From Chara braunii (Eukaryota > Streptophyta > Charophyceae > Charales > Characeae), in assembly GCA_003427395.1 (NCBI GenBank), contig BFEA01000414.1, positions 522,428 to 546,269 of the forward strand: 23,842 nt of DNA, read 5' to 3'. Positions 1-8,705 of this stretch are shown here, in pieces. Each line of letters starts with the position of its first letter. The first letter of the stretch is position 1. A model generated the notes under the pieces. It saw nothing but the letters and a program-made list of their open reading frames with translations, was not told the origin of the DNA and did not search any database. The translations under genes were made by a program, and so were the position numbers.

Positions 1-235
1 CTCTCTCTCTGAAACATGCGTGCAGACATACACACATGGGCAAACTTTGTCCCATCTGTCTGTCTATGGCAGGGCATCTCCACACCACACGCGAAATCTG
101 CAAACAGAGAATGATCTTCACGCTAGAACATGGCGAAATCCACCCGCCACGTTTTCACATTTCGCATGTGCCGTCGCGATGCCCTGTTTTTTGTCATCTT
201 TTTTTATTTTGTCTTTTTTGTCTTTATTCCTTTCG
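1..235. other. Window-edge unique/T-rich sequence, no gene seen
   Basis: Starts inside a short CT microsatellite and becomes increasingly T-rich towards the minisatellite that follows. The open frames here translate into phenylalanine-rich low complexity and show no recognisable domain. I see no gene. Confidence 0.5.
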
Positions 236-520
236 TTTTTTATTCGGACCGACGCAAGTTTTTTTTTTTTTTTAATTTCGCCCGTTGCCACGTTTTTTTT
301 TTTTTTTTTTTTTTTTCCCTAAAAAAACATCTCTTTTTCGGACCCGCCACCCAAGTTTCTCTCTTTTTCATTTTTTTTTTCCTATAAAAAAACATAAAAG
401 AACATTTCTCTTTTTCGGACCCACCACCCAAGTTTTATCTTTTCTTCTTTTTTTTTTTTTTTTTTTTAATTCTAAAAAAAACATTTCTCTTTTTCGGACC
501 CGCCATCCAAGTTTCTCTTT
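236..520 (+). repeat. T-rich minisatellite, about 4 units of 77-94 bp
   Basis: A core resembling TTTTTCGGACCCGCCACCC followed by AAGTTT recurs with its CGGAC at about 245, 339, 416 and 495, separated by long T runs. Spacing is 94, 77 and 79 bp, so this is a tandem array with homopolymer-driven length variation. The first unit is the most diverged. No coding function is indicated: every long open frame across it is poly-Phe or poly-Lys low complexity. Confidence 0.75.
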
Positions 521-905
521 TTTTTTTATTTATTATTATTATTATTATTTCTCTTTTTTTTCTCTTTTCTTTTTTTTCACTTTTTTTCTCTTTTCTTTTT
601 TTCTTTCTTTTTTTTCTCTTTTCTCTTTCATTTCTCTTTTTTTTCTCTTTTCTTTTTTTTCTTTTTTTTCTCTTTTTCCTGCAATCCGACGGCGGGCCCT
701 TCGACGACGGTCTTTTTTTTTTCTCTCTTTTCTTTTTTTTTCTCTTTTCTTTTTTTTTTTCTTTTCAAATCTTCTTCTTTTTCTTTTTCTTTTTGTTTTC
801 TTTTTTTTTCTTTTTCTTTTCCTTTTCAAATGTTAAACATTTCTTTCTCTTTTTTTTCTCTCTTTCTCTTTTTCCTGCAATCCGACGGCGGGCCCTTCGA
901 GATAT
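521..905 (+). repeat. T/CT-rich low-complexity tract with a direct repeat pair
   Basis: Almost uninterrupted T with scattered C, plus an ATT microsatellite near 530-550. A GC-rich island, CTGCAATCCGACGGCGGG followed by CCCTTCGA, occurs twice, at about 679-703 and 877-901. Each copy is preceded by CTCTTTTTC, so the unit is at least 35 bp and is repeated about 198 bp apart. This looks like the edge of a larger tandem repeat. No gene is supported. Confidence 0.65.
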
Positions 906-1450
906 TCACTCAAATCGACGCCCGCCGGCTCTCGGCCCCTGTGTGCGCGCTCTCTCGTTTGCCGGTGCGCTGTGAACAATTGGGTACGCGCACCGCTCTG
1001 CGCGCACTCCCGCCCTCGATCGCTTTCATCCGCCAGGCCGAATCAAAAGTTCGGCCCGATTCCGGCGCGCAGCGGAACACGACCTCCCCACCGCGGGCCC
1101 ACCACGCTTAAGGGGTAGGATATATATTTACCCATTATTTAATTCAGGAAAAATCACGTAAAATTGGGTCTGCGGCTGGCCGCGGACGCGGACATATATG
1201 CGTCCGCCATCCGAGATCGACCCCGCGGACGCGTCAGCGGGTATTTCATAGTTTTTGGGACTCGCCTGGCCTATGCCACACCCTTGCAGGTCTTACTACG
1301 ACATTATTTCTGGGAGTGGGGGCACACATTTGCGCGGTCCCAAAAACAAGTACTGGCGGTTTGAAGATATTGTTCTATCAAAAAAAAAAAAAAAAAAAAA
1401 AACAAAGATTTTGTTTTATGAACTGTTATCAAAGACCTCATTCCATTTTC
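906..1450. other. GC-rich intergenic stretch, no gene recognised
   Basis: After the T-rich satellite the sequence turns GC-rich with many CpGs (about 906-1250). No open frame has a recognisable domain. Small inverted repeats are visible: GCGGACGC (about 1180-1187) pairs with GCGTCCGC (about 1198-1205), and GTTTTTGGGAC (1251-1261) pairs with GTCCCAAAAAC (1337-1347). The second pair could delimit a tiny MITE of about 97 bp, but I cannot show a target duplication. Confidence 0.4.
1380..1402 (+). repeat. Poly(A) run of 23
   Basis: An uninterrupted run of 23 A after TTCTATC and before CAAAG. It could be a retroposon 3' tail or a simple homopolymer. No matching target-site duplication is evident around it. 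Confidence 0.8.
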
Positions 1451-1582
1451 GGGAGCCAAGTCCCACATGCACCGTTGAACTAGCTCAACGCAACAGTGTG
1501 ACACGGTTTTTGCCATGTAAGAATTCAAAACAAAGGCAAAAAAGGAGAATCAAATGCTTTTGAAAGCTGCTTCTTTTTTTTG
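1451..1582 (-). mobile_element. C-family DNA element, terminal fragment
   Basis: About 130 bp that is the reverse complement of 11165-11295. It includes the terminal motif CCAAGTCCCACATGCACC, the GTTGAACTAGCTCAACG palindrome-like block and the AGAATCAAATGCTTTTGAAAGCTG internal part (read here in shorter blocks). Only one terminus is present; the rest of the element is missing where a P fragment begins at about 1591. It is therefore a truncated third copy of the family whose fuller copy occupies 8699-11295. Confidence 0.7.
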
Positions 1583-1590
1583 GAAAACAG

Positions 1591-1670
1591 AGGCTCCGTC
1601 TACTGGTGGGTGGCAGCACCTGCTGGAAACCGGGTCCAGCGTCCCTTTTACAAGGAATTATCAGAATCGA
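1591..1670 (-). repeat. P-family retroposon fragment (copy P1)
   Basis: Reads on the minus strand as GGGACGCTGGACCCGG, then TTTCCAGCAGGTGCTG, then CCACCCACCAGTAG and GGAGCC. This is the conserved core seen at six other places in the window (P2-P7). The 3' part with the A-rich tail is absent. The fragment lies between a C-family fragment and foldback element Q. See 5590-5975 for the family description. Confidence 0.75.
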
Positions 1671-2015
1671 AATTGGGGTAACTACGAGCCGGTCACAAAA
1701 CAGTATAGAATTGCGTTCGAAACACTGTTTTTGCAGTCGAGTCAGGGCCCGAGTTTGCAATGCAGTTCAAACTTGGCCTTGCAGAAGTGTCCGGCCGCAG
1801 ACTTTGAGACTGCAATTGAGTCAGCCACCTGGCTGGGCCTGCCCCTGGAACAGGCGCAAATGTGTGTCCCTGTACCGGCCCACTGTTCGAGGACTCTATC
1901 CTGCAATGTGAGTGAATGTGGCTCGGTAGGCCAGTACCGGCCCAACTACCGGGCTTGTGTCCATGAACGGCCAGTGCTAGCCCACTGGCCGGATGCAGGT
2001 GGTTTCATCCCGCCA

Positions 2016-2016
<1 letters not shown>

Positions 2017-2083
<67 letters not shown>
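2017..2083 (+). repeat. (CT)n microsatellite in the Q loop
   Basis: Nearly perfect CT dinucleotide run directly following the left arm of element Q. Together with the GA runs further right it keeps the loop roughly palindromic, because CT on one side faces GA on the other. Confidence 0.9.
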
Positions 2084-2084
<1 letters not shown>

Positions 2085-2225
2085 CTCTCGCTCTCGAGCG
2101 TGTTCCCCATCTCAGCGCTTCCTCTGGCGTGCGTACGCACTATTGGGGTGCAGCGGAGCACAAGGCTGGTGATTGTTTGTGGTGGGGTTGGGAAGGGGGG
2201 GGGGGCACAGAGAGAGACACACACA

Positions 2226-2228
<3 letters not shown>

Positions 2229-2302
<74 letters not shown>
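2229..2302 (+). repeat. (AG)n microsatellite in the Q loop
   Basis: Perfect AG run of about 37 units, preceded by GAGAGACACACACAC. The Arg-Glu alternating frames across it are artefacts of the repeat. Confidence 0.9.
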
Positions 2303-2304
<2 letters not shown>

Positions 2305-2413
2305 TGGACCAACACTGTGAAATCTGTGGATGCATCTGGCTCACTGAACGTACCCCATTCATTCAGCCTGGAAATCTTGTATGTTTCCGAACTATTATCT
2401 GCGCCAGATGCAG

Positions 2414-2435
2414 TGTGTATGTGTGTGTGTGTGTG

Positions 2436-2482
<47 letters not shown>

Positions 2483-2612
2483 GGGGCGTGGACAGAGTGT
2501 GAAATCACCTGTATCCAGAGAGAGAGAGAGAGAGAGAGAGAAGGGGGGCGTGGAGAGAGAGAGAGATGGGGGGATAAAATCACCTGTATCCAGAGAGAGA
2601 GATGAAGAGAGA
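2414..2612 (+). repeat. (GT)n/(GA)n and ATCACCTGTATCCAGAGA minisatellite
   Basis: A GT run (about 2414-2437) passes straight into a GA run (about 2438-2479). A unit consisting of AAATCACCTGTATCC, then (AG)n, then AAGGGGGGCGTGGA or a variant, is repeated with its CACCTG at 2506, 2581 and 2627; the last lies in the right arm of Q. Unit length varies with the GA run. This suggests the right arm grew by tandem duplication of its inner edge. Confidence 0.75.
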
Positions 2613-2918
2613 TGGCCGGATAAAATCACCTGCATCCTGACAGTGGGATGGCATGGCCCTTTCGTGGACACACGCCCTGTACCGGCCTCCGAGGCCACAT
2701 TTCTCTCACATTGCAGAAGACGGTCTGCTAACTGTGGGCCGGTACTGGTCTAGACCCGGACAGGTGGCTGACTCAATTGCAGTCTCAAAGTCTGCAGCCG
2801 GACACTTCTGCAAGGCCGAGTTTGAACTGCATTTCAAACTCGGGCCCTGACTCGACTGCAAAAACAATGTTTCGAATGCAATTTTATATTGTTTTTGTGA
2901 CCGCCGCGTAGTTACCCC

Positions 2919-3361
2919 ATAAAATTTTTAGAGAGAGCTTGGAGCAAAAGGTTTGTGAGGTTCTGAATTCCACCAGCATTGATTGCCCAGGGAAGACCCC
3001 GGGGATTGACTGAGTGGAATGCTTCTGACTCAGCAAAGGGTCACTATTTGTGGCACAAGGATTGCAACAAAGTCACCCCGGCCCCCAGAGGGGCACCAAA
3101 GGCCCGGGGTGCTTTGTCATCTGTTGTTGTGAAAGGGTCAGAGGTGTGCTGTTCTCGGAGGGCATCAAGATGTTGGAAAGCAGAGCAGGGCAGGGATGAA
3201 TTCCAACACACAAGCAATGTAGATACCCCCATGCACACCCATGCAGCCTGTCCATCCGCCCTTCAGTCTGTCGCTTCAATCCGAGAGAGCGGGTGTGGAG
3301 GGAAAGGCTCAGCCTGAGGAAAGTCTGATGGGGGGCGGAGCGGAAAGGAAAACGACCCACT
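2919..3361 (+). pseudogene. Probable decayed upstream part of LINE-a
   Basis: No continuous reading frame. Two short blocks resemble the segment between the reverse transcriptase and the C-terminal domain of LINE-b. At about 3044-3085 the frame reads LWHKDCNKV, comparable with LWRGDHKTENV in LINE-b. In a shifted frame at about 3150-3190 it reads SEGIKMLESRAGQG, comparable with VEGGIELLDPFLQ. Their order and spacing fit LINE-a beginning upstream of 3362. There is no trace of the endonuclease or the reverse-transcriptase core, so the copy is 5'-truncated, as is common for LINEs. The homology is weak and read by eye. Confidence 0.4.
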
Positions 3362-4893
3362 ATGGCCCAATATGCTAAAACTATAGAGAGAGATGGGCCC
3401 CCAATGCCTACCTTCCCCCCGAGATGGCATGAGATAGTAAGGCAACCGCTCTTCGGTAATCCTCTCATACGCGATGTTGAAGGCGTGCCCTTTCAGCTAT
3501 CAAGACGCTCTCACTGGACACAATGGGTCGCAAAAGGGATCTTCACAATGGGGGATATCTGGGACTTCCAAAAAGGGGCACGGAAAACAGCAGACCAACT
3601 GCACGGCCAGTTACGGTATGTTAGAGGAAGGGAAGACAACCTGGAAAAACTCCAGGAAGTCATCGCCCTCGCGTGGATCCGCCCCTTGAAAAACGGACCT
3701 ACAATTGTACAAGGGGATTGGGTGGTCCGCTGGCCCCAGATCGAACTCTCGCTTTGGGTGGGCAAAGTGGTGAATCTAACGGATCAGACTGCCCATGTCC
3801 CCGCATACGAGATGACGTCCCCGGGAGCCACGTGTTCTGAGTTGTGTAGAAACCGGGACGGTGATACCGATCTGAACTGGGTGTGTTTAGTTAGAGTGCG
3901 GGTGCTGGAGGGGAAGGACCACTCCTACTTCGCCTTCCAACCGACCTCCCCAATATCGGCACTCCCGTTTGACCCGCAGGAGTGGCGGTGGGCCCGTAAT
4001 GGAGCCACTAACTCGATCAGGCCATGGGAATACACGGTCAAACAAGGATACTGAATAATACATAAGACTCAGGCCACTACATCGACAGTGCAAAAAAGAT
4101 GGGAAAAGGACTCCATATTACCCCCGACAAACTTGGCTGACTTTAGACGGGCCCCATACATACACATTATGTCGACATTGCACCGGGCCCTGCAATGGCA
4201 AATTTTGTACCGTTGCCTGCTTACCCCAGACTGGATCATCTCGAGGACGGACCTGGAGCAGAAAGGCCTCCTTTCCCCCATCTGCCGATACTGTGACTGG
4301 TTTTCCCAACCTTCTCGTGCCACGCTGGAGCATTGTCTGCTAGGTTGCCCTATGGTCACCCAGATCTGGAGATGGTGGGATGCCGCCTGGACGATTCTCA
4401 CCGGTTCTAGCTTCCCATGGGTGCCAAGATTATTGCTCCTCGGGGTCTCGGCAGATCCCCAGGCCGACTGGTCCCCCTACGAAGAAAATCTATTCCACAT
4501 GGAATTGAACTGCTGATGCTCGCCTGGCGGGCCCGCTGCTCGTTCGAGAGAAACCAACACACTTTCACTGCCCCCCAGGCAAAGGAACACTTGTCACAAT
4601 ACTTGGTTGGGAGAGTCAGAGCTGCGTGGGACAAGACCAACCAACAAATTGTAAAACTGAATGATGGCATGTCCCTCTCAACATCGCAGAAGCGACAAAA
4701 AGAAAATGAACTAACAAACTGCTTCACAGAAGAGTGGTTGGGTCCCAGAGGGATCATGGCCGATCTCCACGACTCTCGACTGCAATGGAAGAACTGGAGG
4801 ACGGACGAGAAGGAATGGCCACTCAAACCTTACTCCCACTTCACGATCCCCTGCACTGCAAATCCCCCATCTTTCGTCCTCCTCCCGGGATGA
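3362..4893 (+). pseudogene. LINE-a: C-terminal part of an L1/Tx1-type ORF2, broken
   Basis: Three open blocks join into one ancestral frame. The first is 3362-4054, ending in an in-frame TGA (VKQGY, stop, IIHK). It continues in the same frame to 4516, then needs a one-base shift near 4505 to continue in another frame to the stop at 4893. Recognisable parts are QPLFGNPLIRD with W-V-x-x-G-I and D-I-W-D after it (a C-terminal block shared with LINE-b), and LQWQILYRC and LEQKGL. A zinc-finger-like zf-RVT block, C-R-Y-C with L-E-H-C and G-C-P-M (about 4279-4350), follows, and then a W-W-D block. The endonuclease and catalytic reverse-transcriptase motifs are missing, so it cannot be autonomous. 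It is GC-richer than LINE-b. The ATG at 3362 is only the first Met after a stop and is not a true start. Confidence 0.8.
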
Positions 4894-5508
4894 ACACTGC
4901 AGTCGGATACCATCACCCCCCCCGCCCCCTCCCTCCCTCCCCTCCATTCTATATCCCCGAACGTTGGTGACAGGAAAGGGCGGCAACAGGTGGAAGACGT
5001 CAGACACCAGGACAAGAATGTTGGGGAGATGTGGTGTCACAACGATAAACAGGGCAACTCTTGCATCGACTCTTACATCAGCAGAAGGGGCCGCGTGCCC
5101 CGGCCAGGAGAATGAGGTTAAGGAAGGAAGTTCATACAGAAGGGGCCAAGACCACAGTCACTGTACAAGGGTGACTGGAGCGTGAGTGGGCACACAAACC
5201 GGGGACCAAAGGGAAGGTGGAGAAGGGAGACAGACGGGATACAGCGATAAGCTATACACATGGCCTGCTCCACGCTTCAACGGAATGCTCCTCACTACGC
5301 TTCGCTGGACGCAAGAGAACTGTGTGCAGGCCCTGTTGCACGGTTTGAATGGAACGCTCTTCCTTCTGTTACGGACAATGCTCGCAGGAGCCAGGGAGGG
5401 TTCAGGGAGGGTTTAGGGCTTAAATCATTAACGATACCAAAATAAGGGTTTTGGAATCTGATACAGAAAACAGATTGACATGCAATAATATCAGGGAAGG
5501 TCTCGCTT
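4894..5508 (+). other. Possible LINE-a 3' UTR and unassigned sequence
   Basis: Starts just after the LINE-a stop. It includes a C-rich tract (about 4915-4945) and a purine-rich unique stretch. Open frames are short and show no recognised domain. An A-rich run at 5509-5537 could be a retroposon tail, so part of this stretch may be the LINE-a untranslated end or a separate short retroposon. I cannot decide which. Confidence 0.35.
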
Positions 5509-5537
5509 CTTAAAAAAATAAAAAATAAAAATAAAAG
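5509..5537 (+). repeat. A-rich (TAAAAA)n tail-like run
   Basis: TTAAAAAAATAAAAAATAAA followed by AATAAAAGG resembles the variable A-rich tail of a retroposon. It is followed at once by sequence leading into the P2 retroposon. Confidence 0.5.
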
Positions 5538-5589
5538 GAAAACAGGTTTAAAAAGTTTCTGCAAACTGTCTACACTTACTGCTTCAGGG

Positions 5590-5975
5590 GGCTGCCTATC
5601 AGGGTTGATATTATTGCCGACAATGGGTGTTCCGACAGGGGTGGGGAAATTGCTGCAGCCCCAGGGAAAAACGGGAATGCCCCGGGTAGAGAATACAAAA
5701 GTTACAGCCCTGTCGTACAAATGATTCCCTCAGTGCCACATGTTGTTTCTAAAGGGACGCTGGGCCCGGTTCTCCGCAGGTGTATGGTTCTCTCAGTGCT
5801 ACATGTTGTTTCTAAAGGGACGCTGGGCCCGGTTCTCAGCAGGTGTAGCTCCCCACCAATAGATGGAGTGGCCCAACGGGGAAACCCTCAATCCTGGCGG
5901 TTCTCTCACCACCGCCGAGATAGTGGGTTTTCGAAGGGCTTTTCATAAATAAAAATAAAATAAAAATAAAAAAAT
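5590..5975 (+). mobile_element. P-family SINE-like retroposon, copy P2, with internal duplication
   Basis: P is a dispersed short repeat with at least seven copies here. The conserved core reads GGGACGCTGGACCCGG, TTTCCAGCAGGTG, CTCCCCACCAATAGATGGAG, CCCTCAATTCTGGCGG, TTCTCTTACCACCGCCG and GGATAGAGGGCTTGC. Copies with an intact 3' end finish in AAGGGCTTT plus an A-rich tail; here the tail is AAATAAAAATAAAATAAAAA (about 5948-5975). P2 carries a 63-bp tandem duplication of its middle (5721-5783 and 5784-5846). An A-rich tail, dispersed copies in both orientations and no protein coding point to a SINE-like retroposon. The 5' boundary is uncertain and no clear tRNA head is seen in this copy. Confidence 0.65.
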
Positions 5976-6002
5976 CAAAAGAAAGGAAGGTTCGATGGTC
6001 TT

Positions 6003-6126
6003 TCAGTTGTTGAAGATGATCAGACGATAGTCCCTGCATTCTACCATATCCAGGTGCCGTTGGTCCTCCCTCTTTCCACCCCACTCAACCGTCACCACCC
6101 AAGCGCATCTGTCTGCCCCCAGGCAG
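6003..6126. other. Short unassigned sequence
   Basis: Unique-looking sequence between the P2 tail and the truncated end of the left C copy. Nothing recognisable. Confidence 0.4.
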
Positions 6127-6202
6127 TCCTTTTTGTCCCCTATTTCCCAAAAAACAATGCATAACCAAATGCTACTGAAATCTTTGTCCGTATTTTTACT
6201 GT
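6127..6202 (-). mobile_element. C-family element, left inverted copy (outer part)
   Basis: Reverse complement of about 11111-11165; shared blocks include TACGGACAAAGATTTCAGTA and GCATTTGGTTAT. The copy continues on the far side of element A at 8250-8698. Its outer terminus is missing: similarity stops near 6127 before the terminal inverted repeat. Confidence 0.75.
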
Positions 6203-8249
6203 GGGGCTCGTTAGACACTCCTCGGGTGCGTAAATCCCCCGAGGAAAATTTCATTCCACCTATGCTTGGGGATGAAAACGAAAAAAAAATGTGAAAACAT
6301 TTCCTTGGGGCATCCTTTGGCTACAGCCATTTGGTGGCATTCCCCAAGGGACCTCCCGAAGTCCCTTGGAGGTCAAGGATCCACAATAATCGGAGCGCCG
6401 AGGGCACCCGTCGTCGGCAAGAAATTTTGGTCGGCTGGCCCATTGGAGTTCCTACCGGGCTGCGCACGGACGTCAAAGGTAACCGTTGGTGGCCGGCCAG
6501 CCCCCGTGGACGTCGTCGACCAGTGTTCTCCGTCGCAGTGCGTGCGGCCAAACAGAAAGGGGCCGAAAGGTCGACAAATTTGAATACTTCAGCCGACCCC
6601 CCTTGCTCCGATTGCCCACTGTATTCCGTGACGAAAAACATTACAAGGCATTTGTCCCATGCTGGGGTCTGCCGTTTGCAGCCCTCTGCATCGCCGTTTG
6701 TTGGAGGTATATCATCGTCGTCTAGCTACTGCCCTTCCCCACTTGCCTTTCATGGCCGACGTCTTTCGAAGGCTGCCGCTGCTGCTCCTGGTCATCCTTT
6801 TGCTTGTCCTTGTCGTCTTCTGCCACGTCTACATCCTATGCAGGGTGCCTGGACGTACACGTAAGAGGCGGTCTGTGAAGAAGGACGTCAGCATGGACGA
6901 GCGGCAGGCGAAGAGCAGGTCTTCAATGGACCACTCCAGAAGCCACCGTGCAGGCCACAGCCCAGCTCGCAGTGCAAAGGCGTACGACCCATTAGAGTGT
7001 GTGTGTCATATGTTGTCCTCTACCGGCTGCTCCCTTCATCGCCGCCGTTTGGTGGACCTTCACCGCCGTCGTAGAATTACGGCCCTGTCGTATATGTTGT
7101 CATGGTCCTCCCATTCCACGTGATCTTCGGAATCCTCTATCGTTGATGGCCGACCACTATCGAAGGCCTCCAGTAGAGAAGACGAGGGTTCGACACCGAC
7201 TGCAGTCGACATCAACATCGGCAGCGCATCCCGCGGGCGTTCGTCCACACTGAATGCAATCGCCATCGCCCGAAAGACACGTGGCGACATACGCAGCTTC
7301 TCCCAGAAGTACCCCTCCATCGCATCAACGCATTGCCTTAGATCCTTCCACGCCCCCCTCGTCCTCCTTTTCATCCACCACCTCGGCGTCGCTCGTGGTA
7401 GTGCACTGCAACCCATGGCGCAGCAAACCTGAACTGCAGCCTCCATGATGGCCACGGTATCCAGCCCTTCGCCCGGAACTTGATGAAGTGTTTTCCTCCT
7501 CCGCGTGCAGATCTGCACTCTCATTCCGCCCAATGCCCTCTCCTGCTGACAATGAAAGAGCACGGTCGTCACGGCCGCCGCCACGATCGTCTTCTCGATC
7601 GTCGTCAACTTCGCACGTTCGTCATCGCTGCCGCCCTCCATCAGCACGTGTGCTGCAATTTTCATGAACCATGAAAATACAACAGCCTACCAACTCGCCA
7701 CGACCACGGTAACCTAAGCGCCAATTCCCCGACAACGTTCCCCGCGTGTGCTCGACTCAACACATAGATGTGGCGGCATGCAGAGGCAATGGCGATGGAC
7801 CTTCGCGAGGCGCTCACAAATTTGTGACGACGTACGAGGACTCCACTGCGCTGCTGCAAATGCCCGTTTCCATCGTCGCAGATATGGATGCCACCTGCCC
7901 CGCGTCGCCGTCGTGACGTCCAGCGCCCAATTTGAAATTTGATTTTCGGTCGGGGAGGTCCATTGCTTTTCAAGGTTTTTTTTTTTTCCGGTCGCCAGCC
8001 TCTTTCAAAATTTCCCGCCTCCGGCAGCTGGACCACACCGTAGCAAGACGGACATCACCCAATGGACCAAGGCATTGCCCGTCCCGCGGCTGACTATAAT
8101 ATTATGAAATGGCCGCCGGCGGCCGAAAGGAATCATCCCTGGGAGACCACCCCAAGGATAGGTGGAACGACGGCGAGAATTTCCGTGAAAACCCCCAAGG
8201 AAACTTCCTGCGGCCCCGAGGACACTCCAAGGAGTGTCTAATGAGCCCC
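6203..8249 (-). mobile_element. Element A: PIF/Harbinger-like DNA transposon, 2.05 kb
   Basis: The terminal inverted repeats are GGGGCTCGTTAGACACTCCT (from 6203) and, at the other end, AGGAGTGTCTAATGAGCCCC (to 8249), which has one mismatch to the inverse. Subterminal sequence at both ends resembles the M MITEs (CCGAGGA blocks, AAGGGACCT, AGGTGGAACGA), so M elements look like short derivatives of this one. It interrupts a C-family copy whose uninterrupted counterpart is at 11040-11165. TATTTT occurs on both sides (6191-6196 and 8250-8255) but only once in that counterpart. Immediate flanking triplets are TGT and TAT, so a 3-bp duplication would be imperfect. It carries one truncated transposase-like ORF on the minus strand (7060-7665); no DDE catalytic domain is visible. 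M3 has a clean TTA duplication, which supports the PIF/Harbinger assignment. Confidence 0.75.
7060..7665 (-). pseudogene. Truncated Harbinger-type transposase N-terminus in element A
   Basis: 201-residue minus-strand ORF starting ATG at 7665; a second Met, in MEGGSDDE, at 7641 aligns with the start in element B. Residues about 20-30 read IEKTIVAAAVTTV, matching PREKTMVASAVLTV in the element B ORF. Residues about 110-145 contain W-W-M-K-R-R-T-R-G-A-W-K-D-L and then YFWEKLRMSPRVF. This resembles the segment ahead of the DDE domain in plant PIF/Harbinger nucleases, where an F-R-M-S-x-x-x-F block is usual. The ORF stops before any DDE triad, and nothing DDE-like was found downstream on this strand within the element. 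It is either a first exon with a lost remainder or a decayed copy. The family call is by motif only. Confidence 0.55.
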
Positions 8250-8698
8250 TATTTTCTAAAAAGTAAAATGGAAAATACAACAATCCTCAGTGAAAGGCTC
8301 CGCGTACTACCAACGTCGGAGACAAGGACTCACTAGAACATGAAATGAACGTAGACAGTACTCCTGGCTTGGTGCATTCGCAGAAATGAGTTTGGGGCTG
8401 CACAGGCAAACACAGCGTGAACACTCTCTGTCAGAGTATCCTCCCACGGCTGTCAGAGTGTCCTCCCACAGAATGTCAGAGTGTCCTCCCATGGCTGTCA
8501 GAGTGTCCTCCCACAGAAGGTCATGATGGCACAAGCACCGTTGAACCCAAGTGGGGTCTGTAGTTCAACGGAAGATGGGCAGGGTAGGGGGCGTTGTATT
8601 CGGGCGGAGGGATTTTTCAGCACTTTCTTGAACCAAAAGACAAAAACGAAAGTCTTTGTATTTTATACACCTAAGAACAACCACTGGATGTGCAGCTG
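8250..8698 (-). mobile_element. C-family element, left inverted copy (inner part)
   Basis: Reverse complement of about 10650-11110, including CCATTTTACTT, the array of GGAGGACACTCTGACAG units, TTCAACGGTGCTTGTGCCAT and CTGCACATCCAG. Together with 6127-6202 it forms the left arm of a long inverted repeat whose right arm is 10564-11165. Its inner end is cut: about the first 85 bp of the element, including the terminal repeat, are missing at the junction with the right copy near 8698. Confidence 0.8.
8428..8522 (-). repeat. Tandem about 21-bp repeat in the left C copy
   Basis: About five units of CTGTCAGAGTGTCCTCCCA with alternating spacers (CGG, CAGAAT, TGG, CAGAAGG). The mirror array lies at 10840-10935. 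Repeats inside DNA transposons can be transposase-binding sites, but that role is only a suggestion. Confidence 0.8.
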
Positions 8699-8705
8699 GG
8701 GCCAA

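Larger units (their letters stand above)
1675..2918. mobile_element. Foldback-type DNA element Q with long terminal inverted repeats
   Basis: The outer ends are GGGGTAACTACG (1675-1686) and CGTAGTTACCCC (2907-2918). The two arms, roughly 1675-2016 and 2613-2918, are inverted copies of each other with small indels. Each carries GCAGTCGAGTCAGGGCCCGA, AGACTTTGAGACTGCAATTG and GATGCAGGTG in matching inverted order. The central loop is almost entirely (CT)n, (GA)n and (GT)n simple sequence with no credible protein. Flanks are ATCGAAATT on the left and ATAAAATTT on the right, which match at 6 of 9 positions, so a decayed 9-bp duplication of Mutator type is possible but not shown. Long arms with a repeat-filled loop fit a foldback or MULE-like non-autonomous element. 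The family is unnamed here. Confidence 0.75.

Noticed and set aside
285-836. Long poly-Phe open frame, with a Lys/Arg-rich frame opposite
   Set aside because: Direct consequence of T-rich low complexity; no domain and no plausible start context.
1554-2753. Open frame of about 400 codons with long Ser-Leu and Arg-Glu alternation
   Set aside because: It runs through a P fragment, both arms of Q and the CT/GA repeats; only dinucleotide repeats keep it open.
2979-3317. Independent small gene of 112 codons
   Set aside because: Short blocks fit a decayed LINE-a better, and the frame has no other recognisable feature.
6659-7123. Plus-strand frame in element A with a Leu/Val-rich membrane-like segment
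   Set aside because: Partly antisense to the transposase-like ORF, no homology recognised, and the hydrophobic run comes from CTG/CTT-rich sequence.
8428-8522. Possible CRISPR array
   Set aside because: Units are about 21 bp with almost no spacer, lie inside a DNA transposon in an apparently eukaryotic genome, and have an inverted copy at 10840-10935.
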